Source: Pseudomonas sp. RIT409
GTDB taxonomy: Bacteria > Pseudomonadota > Gammaproteobacteria > Pseudomonadales > Pseudomonadaceae
Assembly (NCBI RefSeq): GCF_003052515.2
Contig: NZ_QARE02000009.1
Span: forward strand, 124,001 to 188,000
Direction of reading: 5' to 3'
Length of the DNA stretch: 64,000 nt
Shown here: piece after piece, positions 7,345-15,094 of the stretch
Layout of the letters: every line of letters begins with the position of its first letter
Position numbering within the stretch: position 1 is the first letter of the stretch
Position numbers and translations under genes: made by a program
The notes under the pieces: generated by a model
Told to the model about the DNA's origin: nothing
Databases searched by the model: none
Seen by the model: only the letters and a program-made list of their open reading frames with translations

Positions 7345-9036
7345 GTGAACCGCCCGCTGCCACCTGCTCTCTCTGCACCCCAGTTGCAACTGCGCTTCGC
7401 GGAACACAGCGCCAGCGGGCCCAGACAGGACAATCAGGACGCCACGCGCCTGGTGACGCCTGCTGCCACATTGGCAGCGAGCAAAGGCTTCCTATTCGCC
7501 CTGGCCGATGGCGTCAGCCAATGCGCAGATGGTGGACTCGCGTCACGGGCCACCCTGCAGGCACTTGCACTCGACTACTATGGCACCCCCGAGACCTGGA
7601 GCATCGCAGACGCGTTGGATCGCCTGCTGTCGGCTCAGAATCGGTGGTTGCTGGCCAATGGGCTCCTGACCACGCTCAGTGTGGTGGTCCTGCGCGGACG
7701 CCGCTTCACCCTCGCCCATGTTGGAGACTGCCGCGTGTATCGCTGGCATTCAGGAAAGATGCAGCGCATCACGGAGGATCATGTCTGGGAACAGCCGGAC
7801 ATGCAGCATGTCCTCAAGCGCGCGCTGGGGCTGGACCAGCATGTGGTGATGGATTATCTGGACGGGGAGCTCAGCCAAGGCGAGCGGCTGCTGTTGGTCA
7901 GTGATGGTGTCTGGACGACCCTGGGTGATGAGCGGATTCGATCCATTCTCGCCGAACAGGACGATCTGGACAGTGCAGTGCGGACCCTGGTCAAGGCTGC
8001 ACACTTGGCGGGCAGCCGGGACAACGCTACGGCCGTGCTCGTCGAGGTTTTGCAATTGGGCTCCGACGCGCTGGGCGACACGCTGGCTCATTTGCAACAG
8101 TGGCAGCTGCCTGCTCCCCTGACCCCCGGGCAGCATTTTGAAGGCTGGCAGATAGAAAAGCGGCATGCGGGTTCACGCCAGTCGCTGCTGTATCGCGTGC
8201 GGGACGCCCAAGGTCAGGCATGGCTACTGAAGACGCTGCCCGAAGCACGTCGCGATGAACCTGGGGCGGATTCATCGCTGTTACTGGAAGAGTGGTTCAT
8301 GCGACGCGTTGCCGGACGCTTCTTTCCCGAGATCCACCCTGCGCCGGATCGTCAGCATCTGTATTACGTCATGCGGGAGTGCACGGGCCAGACATTGGCG
8401 GAAACCTTCACGCAGGATGGCCCGATGGTGATGAGTCGGTGGCTTAGCCTGGCGCGCGAGCTGATTGGCGCCGTAGGCCTGCTGCACAGGCGCAACATCG
8501 TGCACAGGGATATCAAACCTGAAAACCTGCTCATCGATCATCAGGGTGAACTGAAGGTACTGGATTTCGGCTTGGCGTTCTGCCCGGGGCTTTCCAGCGA
8601 CACACCCGGTGACATCCCCGGCACGCCAAGCTTCATCGCACCGGAGGCCTTCGTGGGTGCAGCCCCTTCTCCGGCGCTGGACCTTTATGCCGCGAGCGTG
8701 ACCCTGTATATCCTGCTCAGTGGCCACTATCCGTATGGGGAGATCGAAGCCTTTCAGCACCGCCGATACAGCCGCCCCATACCGGTCACCCGTTATCGTC
8801 CCGAGGTCCCGGAGTGGCTGGATCTGCACCTGCAACGGGCGCTGGAAGCCGATCCCCGCAAGCGCTTCGAAACGGCAGAAGAATGGATATTGCACTTACA
8901 GCAGGGTGAACTGGCCACGTTGCGAACGCGACGCACGCCCTTGCTGGAGCGCGACCCGCTCAGAGCATGGCGAACCCTTGCACTGTGTTCAATGGTGCTG
9001 AACGGGATTCTGTGGATCTGGCTCTTGAAACACTGA
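7345..9036 (+). CDS. PP2C phosphatase / Ser-Thr kinase fusion, membrane-anchored
   Basis: This 563-residue protein joins two opposing activities. Residues about 15-235 are a PP2C-type phosphatase (ALADGVSQCADGG near 53-63, HVGDCRVYRW, LLVSDGVWTT, GSRDNATAVL). Residues about 265-530 are a Hanks-type kinase with HRDIKPENLL near 387, the DFG motif near 407 and GTPSFIAPE. One hydrophobic segment near the C terminus (about 545-560) would anchor it in the membrane. The start is GTG at 7345 behind AGGAGGAG. Orthologues sit in nitrate-assimilation operons between the transporter and nirB; substrates are not known to me. Here it is the last gene of the operon. Confidence 0.92.
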   Translation: MNRPLPPALSAPQLQLRFAEHSASGPRQDNQDATRLVTPAATLAASKGFLFALADGVSQCADGGLASRATLQALALDYYGTPETWSIADALDRLLSAQNRWLLANGLLTTLSVVVLRGRRFTLAHVGDCRVYRWHSGKMQRITEDHVWEQPDMQHVLKRALGLDQHVVMDYLDGELSQGERLLLVSDGVWTTLGDERIRSILAEQDDLDSAVRTLVKAAHLAGSRDNATAVLVEVLQLGSDALGDTLAHLQQWQLPAPLTPGQHFEGWQIEKRHAGSRQSLLYRVRDAQGQAWLLKTLPEARRDEPGADSSLLLEEWFMRRVAGRFFPEIHPAPDRQHLYYVMRECTGQTLAETFTQDGPMVMSRWLSLARELIGAVGLLHRRNIVHRDIKPENLLIDHQGELKVLDFGLAFCPGLSSDTPGDIPGTPSFIAPEAFVGAAPSPALDLYAASVTLYILLSGHYPYGEIEAFQHRRYSRPIPVTRYRPEVPEWLDLHLQRALEADPRKRFETAEEWILHLQQGELATLRTRRTPLLERDPLRAWRTLALCSMVLNGILWIWLLKH

Positions 9037-9085
9037 GCAGCACCGAACACGCCCAGGACATGGGGTAATGAAAATTGATGCAAGA

Positions 9086-9119
9086 ACGTTGAGATCGCGC
9101 CAGAGATGGCGCTCAACGT
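9086..9119. repeat. Unassigned palindrome between the nas operon and the oprF terminator
   Basis: ACGTTGA (9086-9092) pairs with TCAACGT (9113-9119), and GCGCCA (9097-9102) with TGGCGC (9107-9112), leaving a GAGA loop and a 4-base bulge. No T-run follows on either strand. It does not match the REPINs elsewhere in the window. It lies where nirBD and cobA are found in relatives, so it may be a relic of that junction. Confidence 0.4.
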
Positions 9120-9143
9120 CAACTCGCTATAGGGCCCAAAAAG

Positions 9144-9170
9144 AAAAACCCGGCCGAGGCCGGGTTTTTC
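9144..9170. terminator. Bidirectional terminator between the nas operon and oprF
   Basis: AAAAACCCGGC-CGAG-GCCGGGTTTTT is a perfect inverted repeat with T-runs on both strands. It lies between the convergent kinase gene and oprF and can serve both. Confidence 0.9.
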
Positions 9171-9185
9171 GCAAAGCAAGGCTAA

Positions 9186-10220
9186 TTACTTAGCTTGAGC
9201 TTCGACTTGTGCTTCTACGCGACGGTTAACGGCGCGGCCAGCTTCAGTGGCGTTGTCGGCAACTGGGCGGGTTTCACCGTAGCCAACCGAGTTCACGCGG
9301 TTAGCGCCAACACCGTACTGGTTAACCAGAACCTGTTTAACGGCGTTTGCACGACGCTCGGACAGTTTTTGGTTGTAAGCGTCAGGACCGACGGAGTCAG
9401 TGTGACCTTCAACAGTGGTGGTGGTTTGTGGGTATTGCTTCATGAAGTCAGCCAGGTTTTTGATATCACCGTAGCTGCTTGGCTTGACAACGGACTTGTC
9501 GAAGTCAAATTTCACGTCCAGCTCAACACGGACAACTTCGGCAACAGCCGGGCAGCCGTTGGCGTCAACAGTGACGTTGGCTGGGGTGTCAGGGCACTTG
9601 TCGACGTTGTCGCAAACGCCGTCGTTGTCGCTGTCGGAGCAGACTTCAGCCACTGGAGCTGGAGCAGGTTCGACTTTCTTCGAACCGCCACCGAAGTTCA
9701 CACCGATACCGACGCTAGGTGCCCACTCGGTGTCACCTTGGTCGATGTTGTACTGAGCTTCAACGCCAGCACGGGCGTAGAAGTTGTCAGTGAAGTACAG
9801 CTTGGCACCGCCGCCGATGTTGGCGAAGGTGGAGCGGTTACGACCGCCGGAGCCGTTCTGACCGATGCTCTGATCGGAGAAACCAGCCGAAACGTAAGGA
9901 CGCAGCATGTCGCCTGGGTTGTTGAAGTGGTACAGAGCGTCCAGAGCGGTGTTAGCGCCCTTGATGTTACGACCGTCGTCGCTGCGAACGTTGTGCACTT
10001 CGTCGTAGCCCAGACGCAATTCAACGTCGTCAGTCAGGAAGTAGCCAACAGAACCGCCGAACAGGTTGCCGTTATTTTTGAAATTACGAGCGCTGTCGAA
10101 CTGTTCTTTCTTGGCGAAGCCTTCGATTTCGACTGCGCCTTGGCCTTGTGCCAGAGCGCCGAACGAAGTTGCGGCAACAATAGTACCAATGGCCAAGCCC
10201 AAGGTGTTTTTCAGTTTCAT
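9186..10220 (-). CDS. oprF: Major outer membrane porin OprF
   Basis: OprF is the main non-specific porin of Pseudomonas and links the outer membrane to peptidoglycan. The 344-residue precursor has a signal peptide cleaved after about residue 24 (FGALA/QGQGAVE). An eight-strand OmpA-type beta barrel follows, then a linker PAPAPVAEVC containing the four-cysteine, Asp-rich (thrombospondin type 3-like) segment SDSDNDGVCDNVDKC. The C-terminal OmpA domain has VEGHTDSVG and NQKLSERRANAVKQVL for peptidoglycan binding. sigX lies immediately upstream; SigX is known to activate oprF in other pseudomonads. The gene ends at a strong terminator. Confidence 0.98.
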   Translation of the reverse strand: MKLKNTLGLAIGTIVAATSFGALAQGQGAVEIEGFAKKEQFDSARNFKNNGNLFGGSVGYFLTDDVELRLGYDEVHNVRSDDGRNIKGANTALDALYHFNNPGDMLRPYVSAGFSDQSIGQNGSGGRNRSTFANIGGGAKLYFTDNFYARAGVEAQYNIDQGDTEWAPSVGIGVNFGGGSKKVEPAPAPVAEVCSDSDNDGVCDNVDKCPDTPANVTVDANGCPAVAEVVRVELDVKFDFDKSVVKPSSYGDIKNLADFMKQYPQTTTTVEGHTDSVGPDAYNQKLSERRANAVKQVLVNQYGVGANRVNSVGYGETRPVADNATEAGRAVNRRVEAQVEAQAK

Positions 10221-10252
10221 CCGTTAAATCCCCATCTGGTGATTGTAAAGCA

Positions 10253-10271
10253 GCCCCCCTAATCGGGGGGC
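10253..10271 (-). promoter_or_regulatory. GC-rich hairpin in the oprF leader
   Basis: GCCCCCC/GGGGGGC with a 5-base loop lies between sigX and oprF, about 33 bases upstream of the oprF ATG. No long T-run follows on the minus strand, so it looks more like an mRNA-stabilising element or weak attenuator than a full terminator. Confidence 0.55.
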
Positions 10272-10327
10272 AACTCATCGGCAAGTCTATCAGAACTTGC
10301 CTGCCCGTTAGAGATATTTGCTCCGAG

Positions 10328-10918
10328 TTAAGTTTCGGTAATGCCTGCAAATTTCTCACGTAATTTATCGAGTGCCCGCTTGTAGCGCATTTTCGTGGCA
10401 CTCAAGCCCATGTGCATTATGTCTGCGATCTCCTGAAATTCCAGTTCCGCGACAAATCGAAGCACCAGAATCTCCCTGTCGATCGGGTTCACATGAACCA
10501 ACCAGCGATCGAGCCCGCCCTTTTCTTCCGGTTTTGGCGACTTCTCTTCGGACGCCTCCTCGAGGGGGTCGAGACTCAAAGCATCCATCAACCGACGCTT
10601 TCGCCGCTCCTTTCGATACTGCGTGATGCATTCGTTATAGGTGATGCTGTAGAGCCAGGTCTTGAATTTCGATTTTCCCTCGAAATTCTTCAAGCCATAC
10701 AACACCTTAAGCATCACCTCCTGACAGACATCGTCAGCATCGCGATCGTTCCCTAAATATCGCGCGCAGACATTAAAAAGTGTCCGCTGGTAGCGACGCA
10801 TCAGCTCCTCGTAGGCCCGAGTCACATGGAACAACTCGGCGTGCGAGCGCGCCACCAACTCCTCATCGGAGAGCTCGCGGGGGTCGTAACGCAGTGAGTG
10901 CGATTGGGGTTTGTTCAA
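10328..10918 (-). CDS. sigX: ECF sigma factor SigX
   Basis: SigX is an extracytoplasmic-function sigma factor controlling oprF and envelope lipid homeostasis. The 196-residue protein has region 2 (about residues 25-95, DRDADDVCQEVMLKVL and KTWLYSITYNECITQYRKE) and region 4 (about 135-190, EFQEIADIMHMGLSATKMR). It is close to PAO1 SigX throughout. The conserved N terminus MNKPQSHSLRYDP implies a TTG start at 10918 with no obvious Shine-Dalgarno sequence, suggesting low or regulated translation. No anti-sigma gene is adjacent. It lies between cmpX and oprF in the conserved order. Confidence 0.96.
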   Translation of the reverse strand: MNKPQSHSLRYDPRELSDEELVARSHAELFHVTRAYEELMRRYQRTLFNVCARYLGNDRDADDVCQEVMLKVLYGLKNFEGKSKFKTWLYSITYNECITQYRKERRKRRLMDALSLDPLEEASEEKSPKPEEKGGLDRWLVHVNPIDREILVLRFVAELEFQEIADIMHMGLSATKMRYKRALDKLREKFAGITET

Positions 10919-11007
10919 AACAGAGTGTGCCGACAGTCAGTTCAATATCCACCGCGCTCAGGGGTCACCCGAATTTTGCGGCGGCATACATTATCAGATT
11001 TGCCGGT

Positions 11008-11832
11008 TCAGCGGCTGCTCACGCGCTGTTCGAGCAGAATCCGGTTCGACAGACTCACCAGCTCACCCTCGTCGGTGAGCAGCGTGGTCTTCACCGTGCC
11101 GATCTCCTCGATCTGCCCTTCAACCTCTCCAACTCGCACCTGTTGCCCTACTTCGTACAACTCCCGTACATAAATACCTGCCAAAATCTGGCTCGCGATG
11201 TCACGGCTGCCAAGCCCCATCGCCAGCGCAACCGCCAGACCAACGGTAATCAAGCCGATGACAATCACATGGTTCAGCAGGTCGGTCTTGACTTCCAACT
11301 GGCTGATGGCGACCGAAATGCTGATGATAATGACCAGCCACTGCGCCACGCGCCCCAGACCTGCCGAATAATCCAGCCCGACGCCTTCGGCCGCGCCACG
11401 CACCACACCGTTGACCACCTGCGCCAGCAATACGCCCACCAGCAACACTAGCGCCGCTCCAAAGACCTTCGGCAGGTACAGAGCCAGCATGTCAAGTGTC
11501 GCCGAGACCCGCTCAAGGCCGAGGGATTCTGCCGCCGACACCAGAAAAATCAATAGCACAAACCAATACACGATCTTTCCGATCAGCGTCGAAATCGGCA
11601 CCTGGACGCCTGCACGACTGATCAGTTTGGTGAGCCCCGTCCCGCCCATCAGACGGTCCAGGCCCAACTTCGCCAACAGCTTGGACAGCAGGGTATCGAG
11701 CAGCTTGGCGACCACGAAACCCAACAGCACCACCACCAACGCCCCGAAGAGATTCGGGATGAAGTTTGCAACTTTGGTCCACAACGCAGTCATTGCGGTA
11801 ACCAGACTCTGCGTCCAGAGATCCAATTCCAT
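11008..11832 (-). CDS. cmpX: MscS-family mechanosensitive channel CmpX
   Basis: CmpX is an inner-membrane protein of the small-conductance mechanosensitive channel family, linked in pseudomonads to SigX activity and cell-envelope stress. The 274-residue product (MELDLWTQSLVTAM) has about four or five hydrophobic helices, then a glycine-rich pore-like segment (GLAVALAMGLGSRDIASQIL) and a beta domain (VGEVEGQIEEIGTVKTTLL). ATG at 11832 lies two bases beyond the crfX stop codon, so the genes are translationally coupled; a TTG two codons further upstream is an alternative. Confidence 0.92.
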   Translation of the reverse strand: MELDLWTQSLVTAMTALWTKVANFIPNLFGALVVVLLGFVVAKLLDTLLSKLLAKLGLDRLMGGTGLTKLISRAGVQVPISTLIGKIVYWFVLLIFLVSAAESLGLERVSATLDMLALYLPKVFGAALVLLVGVLLAQVVNGVVRGAAEGVGLDYSAGLGRVAQWLVIIISISVAISQLEVKTDLLNHVIVIGLITVGLAVALAMGLGSRDIASQILAGIYVRELYEVGQQVRVGEVEGQIEEIGTVKTTLLTDEGELVSLSNRILLEQRVSSR

Positions 11833-11834
11833 AT

Positions 11835-12098
11835 TCAATCAGCCTTGTCTTGAGCGCCGAACAGGTCGGTGCCGGCAATCGTCGCCTTGCGACGGGAAAC
11901 GGGTGAAACGTGAGCTGAGCCGTTGTTGACCGCGATCATCAGCCCCTGGATGCAACGCCCCAACAGGCCGAACAAATCGCCAGCGCCGACTTGCCGGTTG
12001 GCTGTCTTGAGCACGCGGCCCAGCACCGCATCGTCATCCCGGCTGGAGGACGACGAATTGAGCATGTCTCGCAGTGATTCTTCAAACGGATCGTGCAT
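11835..12098 (-). CDS. crfX: CrfX, small protein upstream of cmpX
   Basis: This 87-residue protein begins MHDPFEESLRDMLN and contains FGLLGRCIQGLMIAV. It corresponds by sequence and position to crfX, the first gene of the cmpX-sigX-oprF region in Pseudomonas. It has no signal peptide; a hydrophobic patch around residues 45-58 may associate with membrane. GAGGTG precedes ATG at 12098. Its molecular function is unknown to me. It is coupled to cmpX, the stop being just before the cmpX start. Confidence 0.85.
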   Translation of the reverse strand: MHDPFEESLRDMLNSSSSSRDDDAVLGRVLKTANRQVGAGDLFGLLGRCIQGLMIAVNNGSAHVSPVSRRKATIAGTDLFGAQDKAD

Positions 12099-12186
12099 GG
12101 GCACCTCACGTGATGTCACTGGAAGACGCAGCCCTTCGCAAACAAGTCACACGCCGTAACGCACAAAATGACACTTTTTCTACCGG

Positions 12187-13182
12187 TCACATCCACCGCA
12201 GGCGTTTGAACAGCCAGATCTGCCCCACCGCCACCACAATCATCAGCGCGCACGCCAGCATGAAACCATGGCTATTGTCCGCTCCCGGGATCCCGCCCAC
12301 GTTGATCCCCAGCAATCCGGTAAGGAAGCTCATCGGCAGAAAAATCCCGGTGACGATGCCGAACCGGTACATGGTTCGGTTCATGCGTTCGTTGAGGCGC
12401 CTGTCTTCAGCCTCGAGGACCAACCCTACCCGCTCGCGCGTCAGCTCCAGCTCTTCCAGATAACGGGTCAGGCTGTTGTTCAACTCGTTCCAGTAGTCGG
12501 CGTCGTCCTCGACGAACCACGGCATCTTGCTACGTGTCAGTTGAGCGTAGATGTCTCGCTGTGGCGCGAGGAAGCGCCGCATGCCTGCCGCCCGTCTGCG
12601 GATATGCACCATGTTGCCGTGTTCGGGCATGTACCGTTCGTCGGCGTCTATCCGTTCTTCCATATCATCGGCCAGATCGGTCAACTCACTGACCACCGCC
12701 TGTACCTTGTCCGTCAGTAACTGAGCGAGGTACACCAGCAACTCGGACGACGTTTTCGGCCCCTTTCCTTCGGTGAGCAGAGCAATCAATTCGTCTGTGG
12801 CCCGCAACGAACGCAGGCGCAAGGAGATCACTCGCTGGGCTGCCGCAAAAATCCGCACCGATACCATGTCTTCCGGTTCGGCGCCCGGGTTGAGGTTGAC
12901 CCCGCGCAGGAACAGAAGCAACTGGTTATCCGGCAAGGGCAACAGCCGCGGCCGGGTGTTCTCTTCCAGCATCAGGTCACAGACAAACTCCGTCAGCCCG
13001 CTGGACTTGCGCAACCATGTCTGGGTTTGCGGATGGCTGCGGTCCCAGTGCAGCCAAAGGCTCTCATGGGCCTCCAACTGCAACGTATCCAGGTCGGTGC
13101 GCGCGATGGAGCGCGCCCCACCCTTCCCATTCAACACCAGCGCATGCACCAGGCCCCACTGGGCGTTCGAATCATCGACCAT
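12187..13182 (-). CDS. zntB: CorA/ZntB-family divalent-metal transporter
   Basis: This 331-residue protein belongs to the CorA superfamily, ZntB subgroup, which moves zinc or related divalent cations across the inner membrane as a pentamer. A long acidic and helical cytoplasmic part (about residues 1-270, with DLADDMEERIDADERYMP) is followed by two C-terminal membrane helices. The first ends in the pore-mouth motif LLGINVGG, a variant of CorA GMN and the GIN form seen in ZntB; the protein ends WLFKRLRWM. The PAO1 gene at the equivalent position is called cmaX. It lies upstream of crfX on the same strand, 88 bases away. Substrate is inferred from family only. Confidence 0.85.
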   Translation of the reverse strand: MVDDSNAQWGLVHALVLNGKGGARSIARTDLDTLQLEAHESLWLHWDRSHPQTQTWLRKSSGLTEFVCDLMLEENTRPRLLPLPDNQLLLFLRGVNLNPGAEPEDMVSVRIFAAAQRVISLRLRSLRATDELIALLTEGKGPKTSSELLVYLAQLLTDKVQAVVSELTDLADDMEERIDADERYMPEHGNMVHIRRRAAGMRRFLAPQRDIYAQLTRSKMPWFVEDDADYWNELNNSLTRYLEELELTRERVGLVLEAEDRRLNERMNRTMYRFGIVTGIFLPMSFLTGLLGINVGGIPGADNSHGFMLACALMIVVAVGQIWLFKRLRWM

Positions 13183-13219
13183 TTACTTTCCTTGCAGTCC
13201 CATACGGCGGAAACGCCAT

Positions 13220-13708
13220 TTACTGAGGCATTTCCAATGGACTTGGCGAGACGATGATGCCGTTGTTGTCGGCATACACGTACTCACCCGGGCGGAACGT
13301 CACGCCGCCAAAACTCACGATCACATTCAAATCACCCAATCCGCGCTTGTCGGTCTTGAGCGGGTGGCTGGCCAGGGCTTGCACCCCAAGGTCGGTTTGC
13401 GCCAGAACGTCGACATCCCGCACGCAACCGTAGATGACCATGCCTTCCCAGCCGTTTCGAGCGGCCTTCTCAGCCAGCATGTCCCCCAGCAGCGCGCGCC
13501 GCAGCGAACCGCCGCCATCGACGACAAGCACTTTGCCCTTGCCGTTCTGTTCCGCCTGTTCGCGAACCAGTGAGTTGTCCTCGAAACATTTCAGGGTCAC
13601 GATCTGCCCCCCGAACGAATCACGACCACCGAAATTGCTGAACATCGGTTCGACCACCTGAACCAGGTCAGGGTAGGCGTCGCACAGATCCGGCGTGATG
13701 TAATGCAT
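13220..13708 (-). CDS. rraA: RraA-family protein (RNase E regulator / HMG aldolase-like)
   Basis: This 162-residue protein ([20 protein letters not shown]) belongs to the RraA fold. E. coli RraA binds RNase E and inhibits mRNA decay; some relatives instead have metal-dependent aldolase or oxaloacetate decarboxylase activity. [20 protein letters not shown] and [10 protein letters not shown] contain the conserved D/R residues that bind metal and substrate in the enzymatic members. ATG at 13708 follows AGGAG; a TTG two codons earlier is less likely. It is upstream of zntB on the same strand. Confidence 0.9.
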   Translation of the reverse strand: MHYITPDLCDAYPDLVQVVEPMFSNFGGRDSFGGQIVTLKCFEDNSLVREQAEQNGKGKVLVVDGGGSLRRALLGDMLAEKAARNGWEGMVIYGCVRDVDVLAQTDLGVQALASHPLKTDKRGLGDLNVIVSFGGVTFRPGEYVYADNNGIIVSPSPLEMPQ

Positions 13709-13928
13709 GGTCAACTCCTGTCAGTGAGGCTGTCGCTCGAGAGGAATCCGCCTTTTGGCGGGCTCGGATGGGTCGCACGTCTGACCGCGCGGCGCATCAC
13801 ATTGCTTCCTTATATAGAACAAAAACCTGACCGACGAGTATTCAGTGCCATGGAAGGCGGCCCGCCATTCGACCAGCGCTAGCTTAGCCCTCTACCCCCT
13901 GCATAGGAATGCCTCGCACCGGCCAAAC

Positions 13929-14921
13929 TCAGGAAGTTGCCAACATGTTCAGCGTTGATTCAGCCGCAACGGGTTGAAGCTGGCGGTTCAACCAATCCTC
14001 GACCCTGGGCCAGACCTGCACCTGAGCTGCCTTGCTGACGAGCATCTGTACGTGCCCGAAATCCTCGGTGAAACCTTGCTCGCGCCCCAGCAGCAGAAAC
14101 GCCTTGGTTTCGCCACCGATCTGCTCGAACAATTCGTGGCACGCCCAGGGCGGGTCCTGCGTATCCCCCACGGCGGCGACGCACAGGGTGGGCACGTTGA
14201 CATGGCGCAGGCCGGACCACCAATCGTCCTTTTTGTCCCCGAAACGGCCGAACGGCCCATGCCAGCGCAGGCTTTCCACCAGGATGCCCATCGGCTCGTC
14301 CTCGGGGCCCCGTTTGAGACGCGGGCCGGATACATGCTCGAAGCGCTTGAGCAGCACGCGGGCACTCCAGGCCAGTCCGGGCACTTTCAAGGGCCAGTAG
14401 GTGCGGGTCACCTGACTACCGAACAGTGCCACCGACGCAGCCTGCCTGGCTCCCAGGTAATGACCGCCGAGCGCAGCGGCCAGGGTCGTGCCGCCCAGCG
14501 AATGGCCGATCCAATGCGGCACCTGCCCGGTCTGCTCGACGACGAAGTCGGCGATCGCGGGAAGGTCATACTGCGCATAATCGGCAACGCGATTAGTCCG
14601 GTAAGCCTCGTTTCGGGCGGATAATCCGTGGCCACGCATTTCGGGAATCCACACGTCGAACCCGGCGCGCGCCAGATAAGCGCCCAGGCCGATGCCTTTC
14701 GGGGAATACCAGAAGCGCCGATTGGAGAAACTGCCGTGCAGCAGGATCACGGGCACGCCGCGTACGTCGGGAGCCGCCGCCCGCCCCAGACGGGTCACAG
14801 CCAGCTCGACGGTGAAATCCAGGCTGTTGCCGGGTTTGAGACGGTAGACGTCCTCGACCAGATCGCCACGCCGCTCGGCACTGATCAAGGCCACGGGAAA
14901 AAGGTTGCTGCTGCTTTGCAT
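13929..14921 (-). CDS. Alpha/beta hydrolase, esterase-like
   Basis: This 330-residue cytoplasmic protein has a complete alpha/beta-hydrolase core. The oxyanion-hole motif LLHGSFSNRRFW lies near residues 60-71, the nucleophile Ser141 in IGHSLGGTT, the acid probably in VGDTQDPPW, and the catalytic His in EDFGHVQML near residue 295. No signal peptide is seen. The PAO1 gene at this place is annotated as a probable esterase/lipase. A REM/GHG segment (PEMRGHGLS) places it among small-ester hydrolases. It lies between rraA and ppsA on the minus strand. Substrate is unknown. Confidence 0.85.
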   Translation of the reverse strand: MQSSSNLFPVALISAERRGDLVEDVYRLKPGNSLDFTVELAVTRLGRAAAPDVRGVPVILLHGSFSNRRFWYSPKGIGLGAYLARAGFDVWIPEMRGHGLSARNEAYRTNRVADYAQYDLPAIADFVVEQTGQVPHWIGHSLGGTTLAAALGGHYLGARQAASVALFGSQVTRTYWPLKVPGLAWSARVLLKRFEHVSGPRLKRGPEDEPMGILVESLRWHGPFGRFGDKKDDWWSGLRHVNVPTLCVAAVGDTQDPPWACHELFEQIGGETKAFLLLGREQGFTEDFGHVQMLVSKAAQVQVWPRVEDWLNRQLQPVAAESTLNMLATS

Positions 14922-15014
14922 AGATCGTTTTTGCTTGATTCAAGAATGACCAGCGCCCCGAGAAGCGAGTCCGGGAACGCCGTGGCGCCTTAATAAATGT
15001 CTGAGCAGGTCGCA

Positions 15015-15044
15015 TAAAAAAGGGCGGATCATCAAGACCGCCCT
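15015..15044 (-). terminator. Terminator after ppsA
   Basis: On the minus strand, AGGGCGG pairs with CCGCCCT around a 10-base loop and is followed by TTTTT. It lies about 50 bases past the ppsA stop codon. A second GC hairpin without T-run (GGCCCG/CGGGCC) lies at about 15058-15075. Confidence 0.85.
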
Positions 15045-15094
15045 GTTCCAGAAGACAGGCCCGGGGAACGGGCCCGCATCTTACTCGCTTTACA

